A stretch of DNA of 39,392 nt from Chitinophagaceae bacterium (GTDB lineage: Bacteria > Bacteroidota > Bacteroidia > Cytophagales > Cytophagaceae), in the NCBI GenBank assembly GCA_028288405.1, contig JAQBNS010000028.1, forward strand, positions 1-39,392. The letters run 5' to 3'. The notes beneath the pieces are model-generated. The model searched no databases. It saw only the letters and a list, made by a program, of their open reading frames with translations, and was not told the DNA's origin. Below, piece after piece: positions 7,053-14,979 of this stretch; position 1 is the first letter of the stretch, and each line of letters opens with the position of its first letter. A program made the position numbers and the translations under genes.

Positions 7053-7190
7053 ATACCTTTACAATCTGTTTAGTTCTGTCCTCGCAGAGGACCTTGCGCG
7101 ATACTTGAGAAGTCGAATATTAGACACTCAAGAACGCAGAGTCCCTTTCAGGAGACCCTGCGAGAACATACCTTTACAATCTGTTTAGTT
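7053..7190. repeat. 23-bp direct repeat flanking a hairpin element
   Basis: An identical 23-nt sequence beginning ATACCTTTACAATC occurs at 7053-7075 and 7168-7190, exactly flanking the 92-bp insert at 7076-7167. Each copy contains TACCTTTA, one base from the -7 motif TAnnTTTG, so the insertion may have duplicated the promoter of the transglutaminase-like gene whose start is at 7215. Confidence 0.75.
7076..7167. repeat. Double-hairpin (REPIN-like) element, copy 1
   Basis: The 92-bp insert is an imperfect inverted repeat. The right arm (CGCAGAGTCCCTTTCAGGAG, then ACCCTGCG) is itself palindromic, and the left arm (CGCAGAGGACCTTGCG) is a shortened version of it; CTTGAG and CTCAAG lie inside. It is clearly related to the perfect copy at 14682-14789. 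It carries no coding sequence, so it would need a transposase supplied elsewhere. Confidence 0.7.
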
Positions 7191-7214
7191 TTTGAATTTT
7201 TATTTTTAATACCC

Positions 7215-9092
7215 ATGAAACATTTCATTTTATTTTTTCTGCTGATTTTGACTTTGTCAGGGGCTGCTCAAATCCCTAATCCATTTCACAGTAACGTAGA
7301 CAAACTGGCGAAGAAGTTTAAGAAAAAATATCCGGACGACAGCACCAGAACGGTAGCGATTTACAATTGGATCAAAGGATATTTGCGTTATGATTTGAAG
7401 GCGTATAAAAGATACAAGTTCAAAGTAAACAGCTATCCCATGAGTAAAGTATTGTACCGAAGAAAAGCCTTGTGTTACGGTTTCTCGAAGCTGTTTCAGG
7501 ATCTGTGCCTCCGGTCAGGCATTACCTGTGCTCAATTGAGCGGTTACCCTTTCGAGAATCCTAATGATCCTTATATACACTATTATTATGACGAACACGC
7601 CTGGAATGCCGCTGTTATAAATGGACATTGGTATTTATTTGACGTGACCTATGATAATGGTTTTGTTAAAAAGAAAAAAAGAGTCATTCGAAAGTTTTTG
7701 AATAGAACATTGGCTGTTCCCCTTTTATACGATAAGACAAAATTTGTTCATCAATCCAAAGACAAATTTATTTTTCAATCAGGTGGTATTTTTGTTGAGA
7801 CTCATTATCCCATTTTAATCAATGGCTTATTGATCAGTGATAAAGTAAGTATAGAGTCTTTTGCAAATAAAGACATTCAAATCTGGGGAAGTTACAATGC
7901 TTCTAGCTATCCAAGGATGGTGCAACTCAGTGATTACGCAGGAACGAATCAGGCCATGCAATTGAAAATAGCAGCAGACCAATCGGTATTGTTCAATCCT
8001 AAAAACAATTTGATCAAAGCCGTCAACTATTATAATGGCATGGTGATCAACAAAAAAATTAAGGACAATTTTAATAAATCCGATGTAGATACCGTCATAA
8101 AATATGCGGCCTTATTCAAAAGAGACAATAACTTACTGCATACCAGAAATATTAAAAGAGTAGGCGACGAGCATAAAAATTTACTGGATCCATTGAACAA
8201 GGCGTTTAGTCACAATACGCGATTGGCTGTTCAGTTCAATAAGAATGGGCTTAAAGCCATTGTTAAATTAGCGAAGACCACAGAAAAAAATGCGATCAAT
8301 GCGAACAAAATGGAAGAACGCCAATTGAAACTCGAAGAGCATCAAGCCGGATCAAGCAAAAAGTATGATACCATTCCTTTCACTACTCATTTAGGACAGT
8401 ATCAAGCAACATTGAAAACAAGCGACAGCTTGTTGTTGGTACTGACAGCAAGCAATCAACTATTGGATAGCCTAAGCCTAAGCGCTGAAGAGTCATTCGG
8501 CACACTCTATAGTTTGCTCGAAAAAAGAATGTTGTTTTTAAAAGTACACAGAACAGCAGACATGCATCTTGTCACTTATCCTGAATTACGACCGGTTTCA
8601 ACAGGTATCGATTCGTTAACCAAATTGGTTGACCGCTATAAAGCGCAGGTTGATAAAACAGAAAACGAATACAATAAGCTGAGACAACAAGCCATACGAA
8701 CGGCGAATACAGGATATACATTAACCAGTAAGGAGTATATAAAAATACAAACGGGTATTGCTGTGAGCAAACCTTTTTCTAAAGACTCGCTGGTTGCAGA
8801 CTTAATGAATCGTACCCATGCTTTTAAAGAAGCATTGGTAAATTTGTACCATCACGACGAAGAACTGCTAAACAGTCATACGGCTCAATATTTATCCGCT
8901 GCAAAGTTTTTAAAGAAAGAGAAAAAAGTGATGTTAAAAACGATAGGTATGCGAGAGATGGCTTATCACTACCGGATTAAACATGAAGACAGCCGTTATA
9001 AGGCCTATGACAATTTGATTTCCGGAATCGGTGAAAGAATGCGACTATTGAAAATAAGTTATAAAAGAAAGACTGCCGGTAAAACCAAATAA
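7215..9092 (+). CDS. Secreted transglutaminase-like superfamily protein
   Basis: 625 residues. A signal peptide (residues 1-18, ending SGAAQ) precedes a transglutaminase-like cysteine-protease domain with a visible catalytic triad: C87 (RKALCYGFSKLFQDLC), H128 (DEHAWNAAVI) and D143 (WYLFDVTYD). This resembles Kyphoscoliosis/CYK3-type domains. Residues ~190-290 look beta-rich, and the last ~330 residues are charged, helical and coiled-coil-like without a domain I recognise. No sorting domain or membrane anchor is seen, so a periplasmic place is likely. Substrate unknown: peptidase or crosslinking activity are both possible. Confidence 0.8.
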   Translation: MKHFILFFLLILTLSGAAQIPNPFHSNVDKLAKKFKKKYPDDSTRTVAIYNWIKGYLRYDLKAYKRYKFKVNSYPMSKVLYRRKALCYGFSKLFQDLCLRSGITCAQLSGYPFENPNDPYIHYYYDEHAWNAAVINGHWYLFDVTYDNGFVKKKKRVIRKFLNRTLAVPLLYDKTKFVHQSKDKFIFQSGGIFVETHYPILINGLLISDKVSIESFANKDIQIWGSYNASSYPRMVQLSDYAGTNQAMQLKIAADQSVLFNPKNNLIKAVNYYNGMVINKKIKDNFNKSDVDTVIKYAALFKRDNNLLHTRNIKRVGDEHKNLLDPLNKAFSHNTRLAVQFNKNGLKAIVKLAKTTEKNAINANKMEERQLKLEEHQAGSSKKYDTIPFTTHLGQYQATLKTSDSLLLVLTASNQLLDSLSLSAEESFGTLYSLLEKRMLFLKVHRTADMHLVTYPELRPVSTGIDSLTKLVDRYKAQVDKTENEYNKLRQQAIRTANTGYTLTSKEYIKIQTGIAVSKPFSKDSLVADLMNRTHAFKEALVNLYHHDEELLNSHTAQYLSAAKFLKKEKKVMLKTIGMREMAYHYRIKHEDSRYKAYDNLISGIGERMRLLKISYKRKTAGKTK

Positions 9093-9105
9093 GAAATGGA
9101 TTATA

Positions 9106-9903
9106 TTAAACAGCACTGCCCACTTGGGTTTTCTTTTTCATTAATTCAACATACACTCCATCCCATAGCTCTATCCTCTTCTGCAAAGAAAGTAGTGTAG
9201 CTTCTTCCGCGGCAGCCCAAAATGATTCGTTGTCACCGCAAAGGTTTGCTGTCATTTGCAAGGCCAGGTGACTGTGGTGGTCGCCGTCTACTTCGATGTG
9301 GCGTTCCAGGTAATACTTGAAGGTAGAAACGCTCTCAGGAAAGTTGCGGTGGATATCGCGTACCAAAGCGATGAACATACCCGGTATTAAATCTTCTCTG
9401 CCAAAAGTAAAGATGGCCGCTTGTAAATAATCCTTTTGACTGTTAATCGTTTGAAAAGTAAAATCAACAAAACTGCGCACCGCATCTGGTGTTTGTGCTT
9501 TGTCATACGCTTTGTTGAAATCGCTGGTGCTTTGTAAAGTAGAAATAAAAGCATGGATAGAGGAGGAGTTTGCACCCGATTGCTTCATCGCATCCAGGTA
9601 CAATTCAAAATGACTTTTACGAATGCCGCCCGCATCCACATCCGATTCTTCACCTACTACTATTTCGTTGATGAGATGACGTGTATCGGCAGCACCTTTT
9701 GGAAACCAAGGCACCGTAGTACAGGTCAAGTTGTTTTGCAAGGCCTTCAACAGCGACATAAAATCCCACACGGCATAGACATGGTATTGCATAAAGACAT
9801 TTAAATCCTCGATGTCGTTGATGATGGAATAAACTTTGTGGTTGATAATTTGTTGTCTTAAAGGTTCAGCAACTTGCTGGATACGTTCAATGTGCGGATT
9901 CAT
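9106..9903 (-). CDS. DUF3050 domain protein (heme-oxygenase-like fold)
   Basis: 265 residues, soluble, mostly helical. It matches DUF3050: the start MNPHIERIQQVAEPLRQQI, NHKVYSIINDIEDLNVFMQY (with HVYAVWDFMSLLK), then the long central helices and RHIEVDGDHHSHLALQM near residue 200. The conserved Glu/Asp/His cluster (H..EVDGDHH) and the H in MQYHVYAVWDF suggest a metal site as in heme-oxygenase-like diiron enzymes. The reaction is unknown. It converges on the transglutaminase-like gene with 13 bases between the stop codons. Confidence 0.82.
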   Translation of the reverse strand: MNPHIERIQQVAEPLRQQIINHKVYSIINDIEDLNVFMQYHVYAVWDFMSLLKALQNNLTCTTVPWFPKGAADTRHLINEIVVGEESDVDAGGIRKSHFELYLDAMKQSGANSSSIHAFISTLQSTSDFNKAYDKAQTPDAVRSFVDFTFQTINSQKDYLQAAIFTFGREDLIPGMFIALVRDIHRNFPESVSTFKYYLERHIEVDGDHHSHLALQMTANLCGDNESFWAAAEEATLLSLQKRIELWDGVYVELMKKKTQVGSAV

Positions 9904-10035
9904 ATGGGGTAAGGCAAATGGAGGACAAATATAAAGAGAGGATTATAGATTTCCTTCTACTTGGGTTTCTTTGTCTTTAAATTCAATATATTGGAATGTA
10001 AATAATCGGTGTTTTAATCTTGTATTGAACGGGAA

Positions 10036-10177
10036 GCAAATCTGCCTGACCCCTAAATCCCCTGAAGGGGACTTAACAGTATTGAGTATAGAGCAACAGC
10101 AAGAACTTGTTTCTATTGCTCTATACTCTTGCTCTAAACTGACAAGTCCCCTTCAGGGGATTTAGGGGTCAGACAGA
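10036..10177. repeat. Long inverted-repeat element, family B copy 1
   Basis: Arms at 10041-10074 and 10144-10177 match at 33 of 34 positions and each contains CCCCTAAATCCCCTGAAGGG followed by GACTT. A second, perfect 13-bp inverted repeat (GAGTATAGAGCAA, 10084-10096 and 10116-10128) lies inside, so the whole 140 bp can form a long cruciform or RNA stem. A related copy lies at 19928-20094. This element fills most of the 327-base gap between genes; the remainder shows nothing else except AT-rich sequence before the acyl-CoA dehydrogenase start. Confidence 0.85.
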
Positions 10178-10230
10178 TTGCTAAAGGAATTAACTATTAA
10201 ATAGTATAACTCTTTCTAAAAAATAATTTT

Positions 10231-11589
10231 ATGGCCTCACTTTTCTCCAACATCAAACAAGCCTACAAACTCTTCAAGCAAGTTGACCTGGCTGCGCTCA
10301 GTAAATTATCGGCTAAAGTTGATTTAGGACAAGTCATGCAAACCGTCAGTAAGATGGACGATAAGCAACTCCATGGCTTGATGAAAATGCTGAGTCATTC
10401 CGAGAAGAAAAAAGAATTACCGCCGATTGAAGGAGATTTTTATCACCTGGCACAAATGCTCACCGAAGAAGACCGCGCCACACAATTGAAAGTACGGGCG
10501 TTCATGGAGCAAGAAGTAAAACCCATTGCCAATCACTATTGGCTGAAAGGGGAGTTTCCGTTTGAAATCATTTCAAAATTTGCCGCACTGAATATTTGCG
10601 GTGTCACCTATAAAGGATACGGTTGCCCCGGAAGATCAAGTCTGCTGGAAGGCATACTCGCTATGGAAATGGCGCGTGTAGACACTTCCATCGCCACGTT
10701 TTTCGGTGTGCAGAGTGGATTGGTGATGGGCAGTATTTATTTATTGGGTTCGGAAGAACAAAAACAAAAATGGTTGCCGGATTTACAACAGTTTAAAAAG
10801 ATAGGCGCTTTCGGTTTGACAGAACCGGAAGTGGGTTCTGCTGTAGCCGGTGGATTAACGATGGAAGCCAAACGCGTAGGAAATAAATGGGTATTGAACG
10901 GACAGAAAAAATGGATCGGCAATGCCACCTTTGCAGACGTCATCATCATTTGGGCGAGAGATGTGGACGATGATCAGGTGAAAGGATTTTTGTTGAAAAA
11001 AGGAACAGCAGGATTTGCCGTGGAAAAGATGGAAGACAAGATGGCCCTGCGAATTGTTCAGAATGGAATCATTACATTAACCCATTGTGAAATCCTGGAA
11101 GAGGATCGCTTGCAGAAAGCCAATTCCTTTAAAGACACAGCACAAGTCCTGCGCATGACCAGAGCCGGTGTGGCCTGGCTGGCGGTAGGTTGCGCGAGAG
11201 GAGCGTATGAAAGTGCCTTGGCTTATACCAGAGAACGCAAACAATTTGGTAAGCCCATTGCCGCCTTTCAATTGATTCAAAATCATTTGGTAGAAATGTT
11301 ATCCAACCTTACCGCTACACAAACTTTAGTATTCCGTTTATCGCAATTACAAGATGAAGGTTTGTTGACGGATGAACATGCTTCATTGGCCAAAGTCTTC
11401 TGTAGTTTGCGTACCCGTGACATCGTGAGCCGTGCGCGGGAAGTGATGGGAGGAAACGGAATTTTATTACAACACGACGTAGCACGTTTTGTAGCCGATG
11501 CGGAAGCGATCTATTCGTACGAAGGAACGAAGGAAGTAAACTCGCTGATCGTTGGTAGGGCGATAACGGGGTTTAGTGCGTTTGTTTAA
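10231..11589 (+). CDS. Acyl-CoA dehydrogenase, glutaryl-CoA dehydrogenase-like
   Basis: 452 residues: a ~65-residue N-terminal extension, then a full acyl-CoA dehydrogenase (helical N domain, beta barrel with GAFGLTEPEVGSAVAGG and NGQKKWIGNATFADV, C-terminal helical domain with RERKQFGKPIAAFQ). The catalytic base is probably E431 in IYSYEGTKEVNSLIVGR, the position used by glutaryl-CoA dehydrogenase and plant short-chain acyl-CoA oxidases. It oxidises an acyl-CoA with FAD and passes electrons to ETF; whether it also decarboxylates glutaryl-CoA cannot be told. The N-terminal extension is longer than in classical GCDH (~390 residues) and of unknown use. Confidence 0.88.
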   Translation: MASLFSNIKQAYKLFKQVDLAALSKLSAKVDLGQVMQTVSKMDDKQLHGLMKMLSHSEKKKELPPIEGDFYHLAQMLTEEDRATQLKVRAFMEQEVKPIANHYWLKGEFPFEIISKFAALNICGVTYKGYGCPGRSSLLEGILAMEMARVDTSIATFFGVQSGLVMGSIYLLGSEEQKQKWLPDLQQFKKIGAFGLTEPEVGSAVAGGLTMEAKRVGNKWVLNGQKKWIGNATFADVIIIWARDVDDDQVKGFLLKKGTAGFAVEKMEDKMALRIVQNGIITLTHCEILEEDRLQKANSFKDTAQVLRMTRAGVAWLAVGCARGAYESALAYTRERKQFGKPIAAFQLIQNHLVEMLSNLTATQTLVFRLSQLQDEGLLTDEHASLAKVFCSLRTRDIVSRAREVMGGNGILLQHDVARFVADAEAIYSYEGTKEVNSLIVGRAITGFSAFV

Positions 11590-11599
11590 TAGTTAAGGA

Positions 11600-11665
11600 G
11601 TTGTTAGTTGTTAGTTAAATAGTTAATAAAACAACTAACAACTAACAACTAACAACTAACAACTA
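11600..11665. repeat. CAACTAA heptamer array forming a hairpin
   Basis: About 4.9 tandem copies of CAACTAA (11632-11665) face a reversed tract (11600-11616), allowing a perfect 17-bp stem (11600-11616 with 11634-11650) between two convergent genes. The array runs into the minus-strand gene: its stop codon (11649-11651) and its last four codons lie inside the repeat. Because 7 is not a multiple of 3, three copies place a stop in every frame on both strands. Confidence 0.85.
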
Positions 11666-12590
11666 TTTTCCCTACCGTCCTTCCACTCTCCACCGCCAGA
11701 TGCGCTTCTCCGATCCGATCAAAAGAAAACGTTTGAGAAACGGTAGATTTTAAAATGCCTTTTTCCAATAGTGCAGCGATGTGTTGCATGTCGTCTCCAT
11801 TGGATTGTACCAAGAAGAAATATCCGTTGATGCCTTTCGCTTTTGCTTTTTCTACCACGGTTTCATTCAATCCACTGGGGATACTGATGACTGTTCCTCC
11901 TTTTTTCGTCACGTTCAACGAATGATCAATGGATTCTCCGCCGATGGTATCCAGCACGAAATCCATGTGATGCGCGACATCTTCCAATACTTCTCTTTTA
12001 TAATCGATGTGCTGATCAGCGCCTAGGCTTAATACAAAATCTTTATTGGTACCGGAAGAAGTTCCGGTTACATTCGCGCCTAAATGTTTGGCCAATTGCA
12101 CCGCATAATGGCCAACACCGCCTGATGCCGCGTGAATCAATACATAAGCACCGGCTTGTACCTTGGCATGTGTCACAAGTGCTTGCCAGGCTGTGAGCGC
12201 AGCAAGAGTAGCCGCCGCTGCTGCTTCGTGAGAAATGTTGGCAGGTTTTAAGGCCAGATGTGCTGCAGGCGCAGCAACATATTCCGCATACGCTTTGCCA
12301 TGTCCGGGAAAGTTGACCATGCCAAATACCGCATCGCCTTTTTGGAATGCGGTGACAGAGGTACCCACTTCTGTGACGACACCGGAAACATCCCATCCGA
12401 TGATCAGGGGTTTTTCTTCTTTCAATCGACCGGCCATGCCTTTGCCCGCGCGCGTTTTCACATCCACCGGATTGATGCTGATGGCTTTTACGTGTATCAG
12501 TACTTCATCTGTAGTAATTACCGGTACCGGCAATTCCTCCGTTACCAATTGCTCTACACCGCCAAATGCCTTCAATACAACTGCTTTCAT
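11649..12590 (-). CDS. NADP-dependent zinc-independent MDR oxidoreductase (quinone oxidoreductase-like)
   Basis: 313 residues. Medium-chain dehydrogenase fold: GroES-like N domain (MKAVVLKAFGGVEQLV, INPVDVKTRAGKG, GWDVSGVV) and Rossmann domain (LIHAASGGVGHYAVQLAKHL, about residues 148-167, with AAxGGVG). It lacks the zinc-ligand Cys/His set of true alcohol dehydrogenases and fits the quinone oxidoreductase / enoyl reductase group using NADPH. The start is 26 nt after the stop of the response regulator gene, so it may share its transcript. The C-terminus ends KIVVSC, where the last four residues come from a heptamer repeat that has run into the gene. Confidence 0.87.
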   Translation of the reverse strand: MKAVVLKAFGGVEQLVTEELPVPVITTDEVLIHVKAISINPVDVKTRAGKGMAGRLKEEKPLIIGWDVSGVVTEVGTSVTAFQKGDAVFGMVNFPGHGKAYAEYVAAPAAHLALKPANISHEAAAAATLAALTAWQALVTHAKVQAGAYVLIHAASGGVGHYAVQLAKHLGANVTGTSSGTNKDFVLSLGADQHIDYKREVLEDVAHHMDFVLDTIGGESIDHSLNVTKKGGTVISIPSGLNETVVEKAKAKGINGYFFLVQSNGDDMQHIAALLEKGILKSTVSQTFSFDRIGEAHLAVESGRTVGKIVVSC

Positions 12591-12606
12591 AAATTATTTG
12601 TAAAAA

Positions 12607-12620
12607 CAACTAACAACTAA
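12607..12620. repeat. Two CAACTAA heptamers at a stop codon
   Basis: Two exact copies of CAACTAA lie at 12607-12620; the TAG stop of the response regulator (12617-12619, minus strand) is within the second copy. It is the same unit as the larger array at 11632-11665, one gene further along. Confidence 0.75.
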
Positions 12621-13057
12621 TACGGTCTTTGATTCAATAAAATCCAGAACATACCCATCGTTTTCATCGCTTCTGTAAAGCCACTAAAATCAACCGGCTT
12701 CAGGATGTAAGCGTTCACATTCAATTGATAGGCATCCATGATATCTTGTTGTTCCTTAGAGGTGGTAAGCACAATCACAGGAATATCTTTTGTTCGTTCA
12801 TCGCTGCGTATTTTTTTCAATACTTCCAATCCGTCTACCTTAGGCATTTGAATATCAAGCAAAATCATTTTTGGTTTGTTGTCAATGCTGCGGTCACTGT
12901 ATCGGCCTTCCGCGAAAATATATTCCAGTGCTTCTTCGCCGTCTTTCACCCAATCGATTTTATTGATCAGGTTGTATTTTTTTAAACCCATCATAGCCAA
13001 CTCGGCATCTTCCAGGCGATCTTCTACTAACAGGATGTCAACGATGTGTTCGGTCAT
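12617..13057 (-). CDS. Single-domain response regulator (Rcp1-like)
   Basis: 146 residues, one receiver domain and nothing else. Acidic pocket E12/D13 ([10 protein letters not shown]), phospho-acceptor D68 ([12 protein letters not shown]), switch T98 (VIVLTTSK), and K120 (AYILKPVDF) are all present. The insertion between helix 2 and strand 3 ([17 protein letters not shown]) is typical of Rcp1-like regulators that partner PAS or phytochrome kinases. The start overlaps the stop of the upstream kinase by four bases (ATGA), so the two are translationally coupled. With no output domain it must act by protein contact or phosphorelay. Confidence 0.92.
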   Translation of the reverse strand: MTEHIVDILLVEDRLEDAELAMMGLKKYNLINKIDWVKDGEEALEYIFAEGRYSDRSIDNKPKMILLDIQMPKVDGLEVLKKIRSDERTKDIPVIVLTTSKEQQDIMDAYQLNVNAYILKPVDFSGFTEAMKTMGMFWILLNQRPY

Positions 13058-14538
13058 GAGAGATTATGTTTAGTGACGGGGAGTGCGAAAACAAATTCAG
13101 TTCCTTTTCCAAGAGTGCTGCTTACCTGAATCCAACCGTCGTGTTTTTGTATGATACGATTGACGATGGCAAGGCCTACGCCGGTGCCTTCAAATTCTTC
13201 GCTGCGGTGTAAACGCTGAAACACACCGAAAAGTTTATCCTTGTATTTTTCATCAAATCCCACACCGTTGTCTTTGATCGAATAGACCATAAAGTCCGCT
13301 TCTTTTTTGCAATCAATGGTAACAGAAATGTGATCATTTTTAGAAGAATACTTTAGTGCATTGGAGATGAGGTTTTGCCATACTTGTCCCAGCATGACAC
13401 GATCAGCTTCTACATCTTCTAATTTCCCAATATGTAATTCAATGCTCTTATCCGGGTAATTATTTTTTTCCGCGTCAAACAGTTGTTCTACTGTCTGCTG
13501 CATGGGAAAATAACTGGTATTCAAATTACTTCGGCTGATGCGGGAGAAATTTAAAATATCATTGATGAGTATGCCCATGCGGTTGGCATTCTCTGCAATA
13601 AAGTGCAGCCAGCGGTCGGCATCGGCATCAAACTTACCTTTATAATTTTCGAGCAAGAGTTTTGAAAAACCTTCCAGCGAACGAAGCGGTGCTTTCAAAT
13701 CGTGCGATACAGAATAACTGAAGGTTTCCAGTTCTTCGTTGGCCTGCTTGAGTTGATTGGCCTGCATTTGCTTGTGGGCTTCGTCTTCTTTCTTTTGTGT
13801 AATATCCAGCATCGTGGCCAACAAACATTTTTCATTGTTGATGTCAACCATTTCTATGGAGCAAGAAACCCATCGTAAAGTATTATCGTGCTGTCGTATT
13901 TGTCCTTCAACACCAATCACCTTTTCACCATTTTTCAGAGTAGCAACAATCGCTTCCCGGGATTCCTGGTCCATCAATATATTAAGTTCAGCAGACGTTT
14001 TTCCAATGACTTCTTCTTTGTTGGAAAAACCGAAGACAGAGAGGAATGCGTGATTGACATTGATGAGTTTGGCATCGCTCACTCGGGACAAAGCGATACA
14101 GGCCGGATTGTGTTCGAAAACACTACTGAATAATTGTTCTGAGCGAATGAGGTCTGTAATTTCTGTAACACTGTGAAGGATGTATTGTACCTCGTTGTTT
14201 TCATTCAGCAAGGGCTTGTCTTCCGAACTCCAGTATTTCGTTTCGGATGTTCCGTCGGACTTCTGAACCTGGTATTTTCGCAGCGGTGTATGGAGCGGTT
14301 TTTTCTGATCCAATACCGTTTGCAAAGCACTCTTTAGGTTATAGCCTGCGTTGTTTTTGGCATCTTCAGGATTGTCCGGAAAAGCGTCAAAAAAGACACG
14401 ATCCATAAGCTCCTCTCTTTTTTTATTTGTTGCAGCAACATAGGCATCACTGACCGCTACAATTTTGAAGTCGGGCGAAAGAACAATATGGAGTCCAGGG
14501 ATGGCTTCAAATAAGTGCTGAAAATCTATCGCGTTCAT
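13054..14538 (-). CDS. PAS domain sensor histidine kinase
   Basis: 494 residues, no membrane segment, so cytoplasmic. Two PAS domains (about residues 1-125 and 130-250), a short coiled linker, a HisKA dimerisation domain with the phospho-acceptor H279 ([16 protein letters not shown]), and an HATPase domain with N box ([11 protein letters not shown]), G1 ([10 protein letters not shown]) and G2 ([12 protein letters not shown]). This is the architecture of bacteriophytochrome-like kinases without the GAF/PHY part. It phosphorylates the coupled downstream Rcp1-like regulator. The signal is unknown; PAS domains may bind a small ligand or flavin. Confidence 0.92.
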   Translation of the reverse strand: MNAIDFQHLFEAIPGLHIVLSPDFKIVAVSDAYVAATNKKREELMDRVFFDAFPDNPEDAKNNAGYNLKSALQTVLDQKKPLHTPLRKYQVQKSDGTSETKYWSSEDKPLLNENNEVQYILHSVTEITDLIRSEQLFSSVFEHNPACIALSRVSDAKLINVNHAFLSVFGFSNKEEVIGKTSAELNILMDQESREAIVATLKNGEKVIGVEGQIRQHDNTLRWVSCSIEMVDINNEKCLLATMLDITQKKEDEAHKQMQANQLKQANEELETFSYSVSHDLKAPLRSLEGFSKLLLENYKGKFDADADRWLHFIAENANRMGILINDILNFSRISRSNLNTSYFPMQQTVEQLFDAEKNNYPDKSIELHIGKLEDVEADRVMLGQVWQNLISNALKYSSKNDHISVTIDCKKEADFMVYSIKDNGVGFDEKYKDKLFGVFQRLHRSEEFEGTGVGLAIVNRIIQKHDGWIQVSSTLGKGTEFVFALPVTKHNLS

Positions 14539-14681
14539 TTAAAAATTAAAGGAGGAATTCGTCTTTAAAGTAGCCGTTCCTTTTGGTTAAAGCCAGTTGA
14601 AGGAAGTTTTTTTTCGGTTTTAACAATAGGTGTTTGAACGTTGGAAGATAGCCGGGGTTATTTGAGTTTCTGTTAGAAACA

Positions 14682-14789
14682 TTAGTCCCCGCAGGGTCTC
14701 TCGAAGAGGACCCTGCGCTCTTGAATGCTTTGAGTTTTCGTCTTTCAAGAAAACGCAGGGTCCTCTTCGAGAGACCCTGCGGGGACTAA
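14682..14789. repeat. Double-hairpin (REPIN-like) element, copy 2
   Basis: Arms at 14682-14717 and 14754-14789 are perfectly inverted over 36 nt. Each arm is itself a palindrome (CGCAGGGTC ... GGACCCTGCG), so the 108 bp can form two small hairpins or one long one. The centre keeps TCTTGAA/TTCAAGA. It is homologous to 7076-7167. It lies in the 441-base gap between two divergent genes, where nothing else is seen apart from the promoter region of the PBP gene. Confidence 0.9.
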
Positions 14790-14911
14790 CATAGCTGATC
14801 CTTCGAATGATTCAATCTGGTATACATCATTCAAAAGAATCTATCATCTCTACATAAATGATTCCTGACTTAACGAACGGCCAATCACATTTATACCCTG
14901 GGGATATTCTA

Positions 14912-14958
14912 CACAGTTGCAACTGTGGCAATGGAGTGATACTTTTAAGCGTTATCAC
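14912..14958 (+). promoter_or_regulatory. Promoter and overlapping dyads upstream of the PBP1A gene
   Basis: A perfect 16-bp palindrome CACAGTTGCAACTGTG (14912-14927) contains TTG (14917-14919), which with TACTTTTA (14940-14947) forms a -33/-7 pair with a 20-nt spacer. A second dyad, GTGATA - 11 nt - TATCAC (14936-14958), covers the -7. The start codon is 22 bases further down. Both dyads are placed where a repressor would block RNA polymerase; the regulator is unknown. Confidence 0.45.
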
Positions 14959-14979
14959 ACAAATCATCCCAGCTAAAGC

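Noticed and set aside
7053..7190. Two 23-bp direct repeats as a CRISPR-like unit
   Set aside because: There are only two copies, the 92-bp spacer is a hairpin element with a homologue elsewhere, and there are no cas genes.
9971..10165. A 64-codon plus-strand open frame
   Set aside because: Most of it is read through the inverted-repeat element at 10036-10177; its residues show no protein-like pattern.
12043..12396. Cysteine-rich 117-codon minus-strand frame
   Set aside because: It is the MDR oxidoreductase gene read in another frame; the Cys richness comes from that shift.
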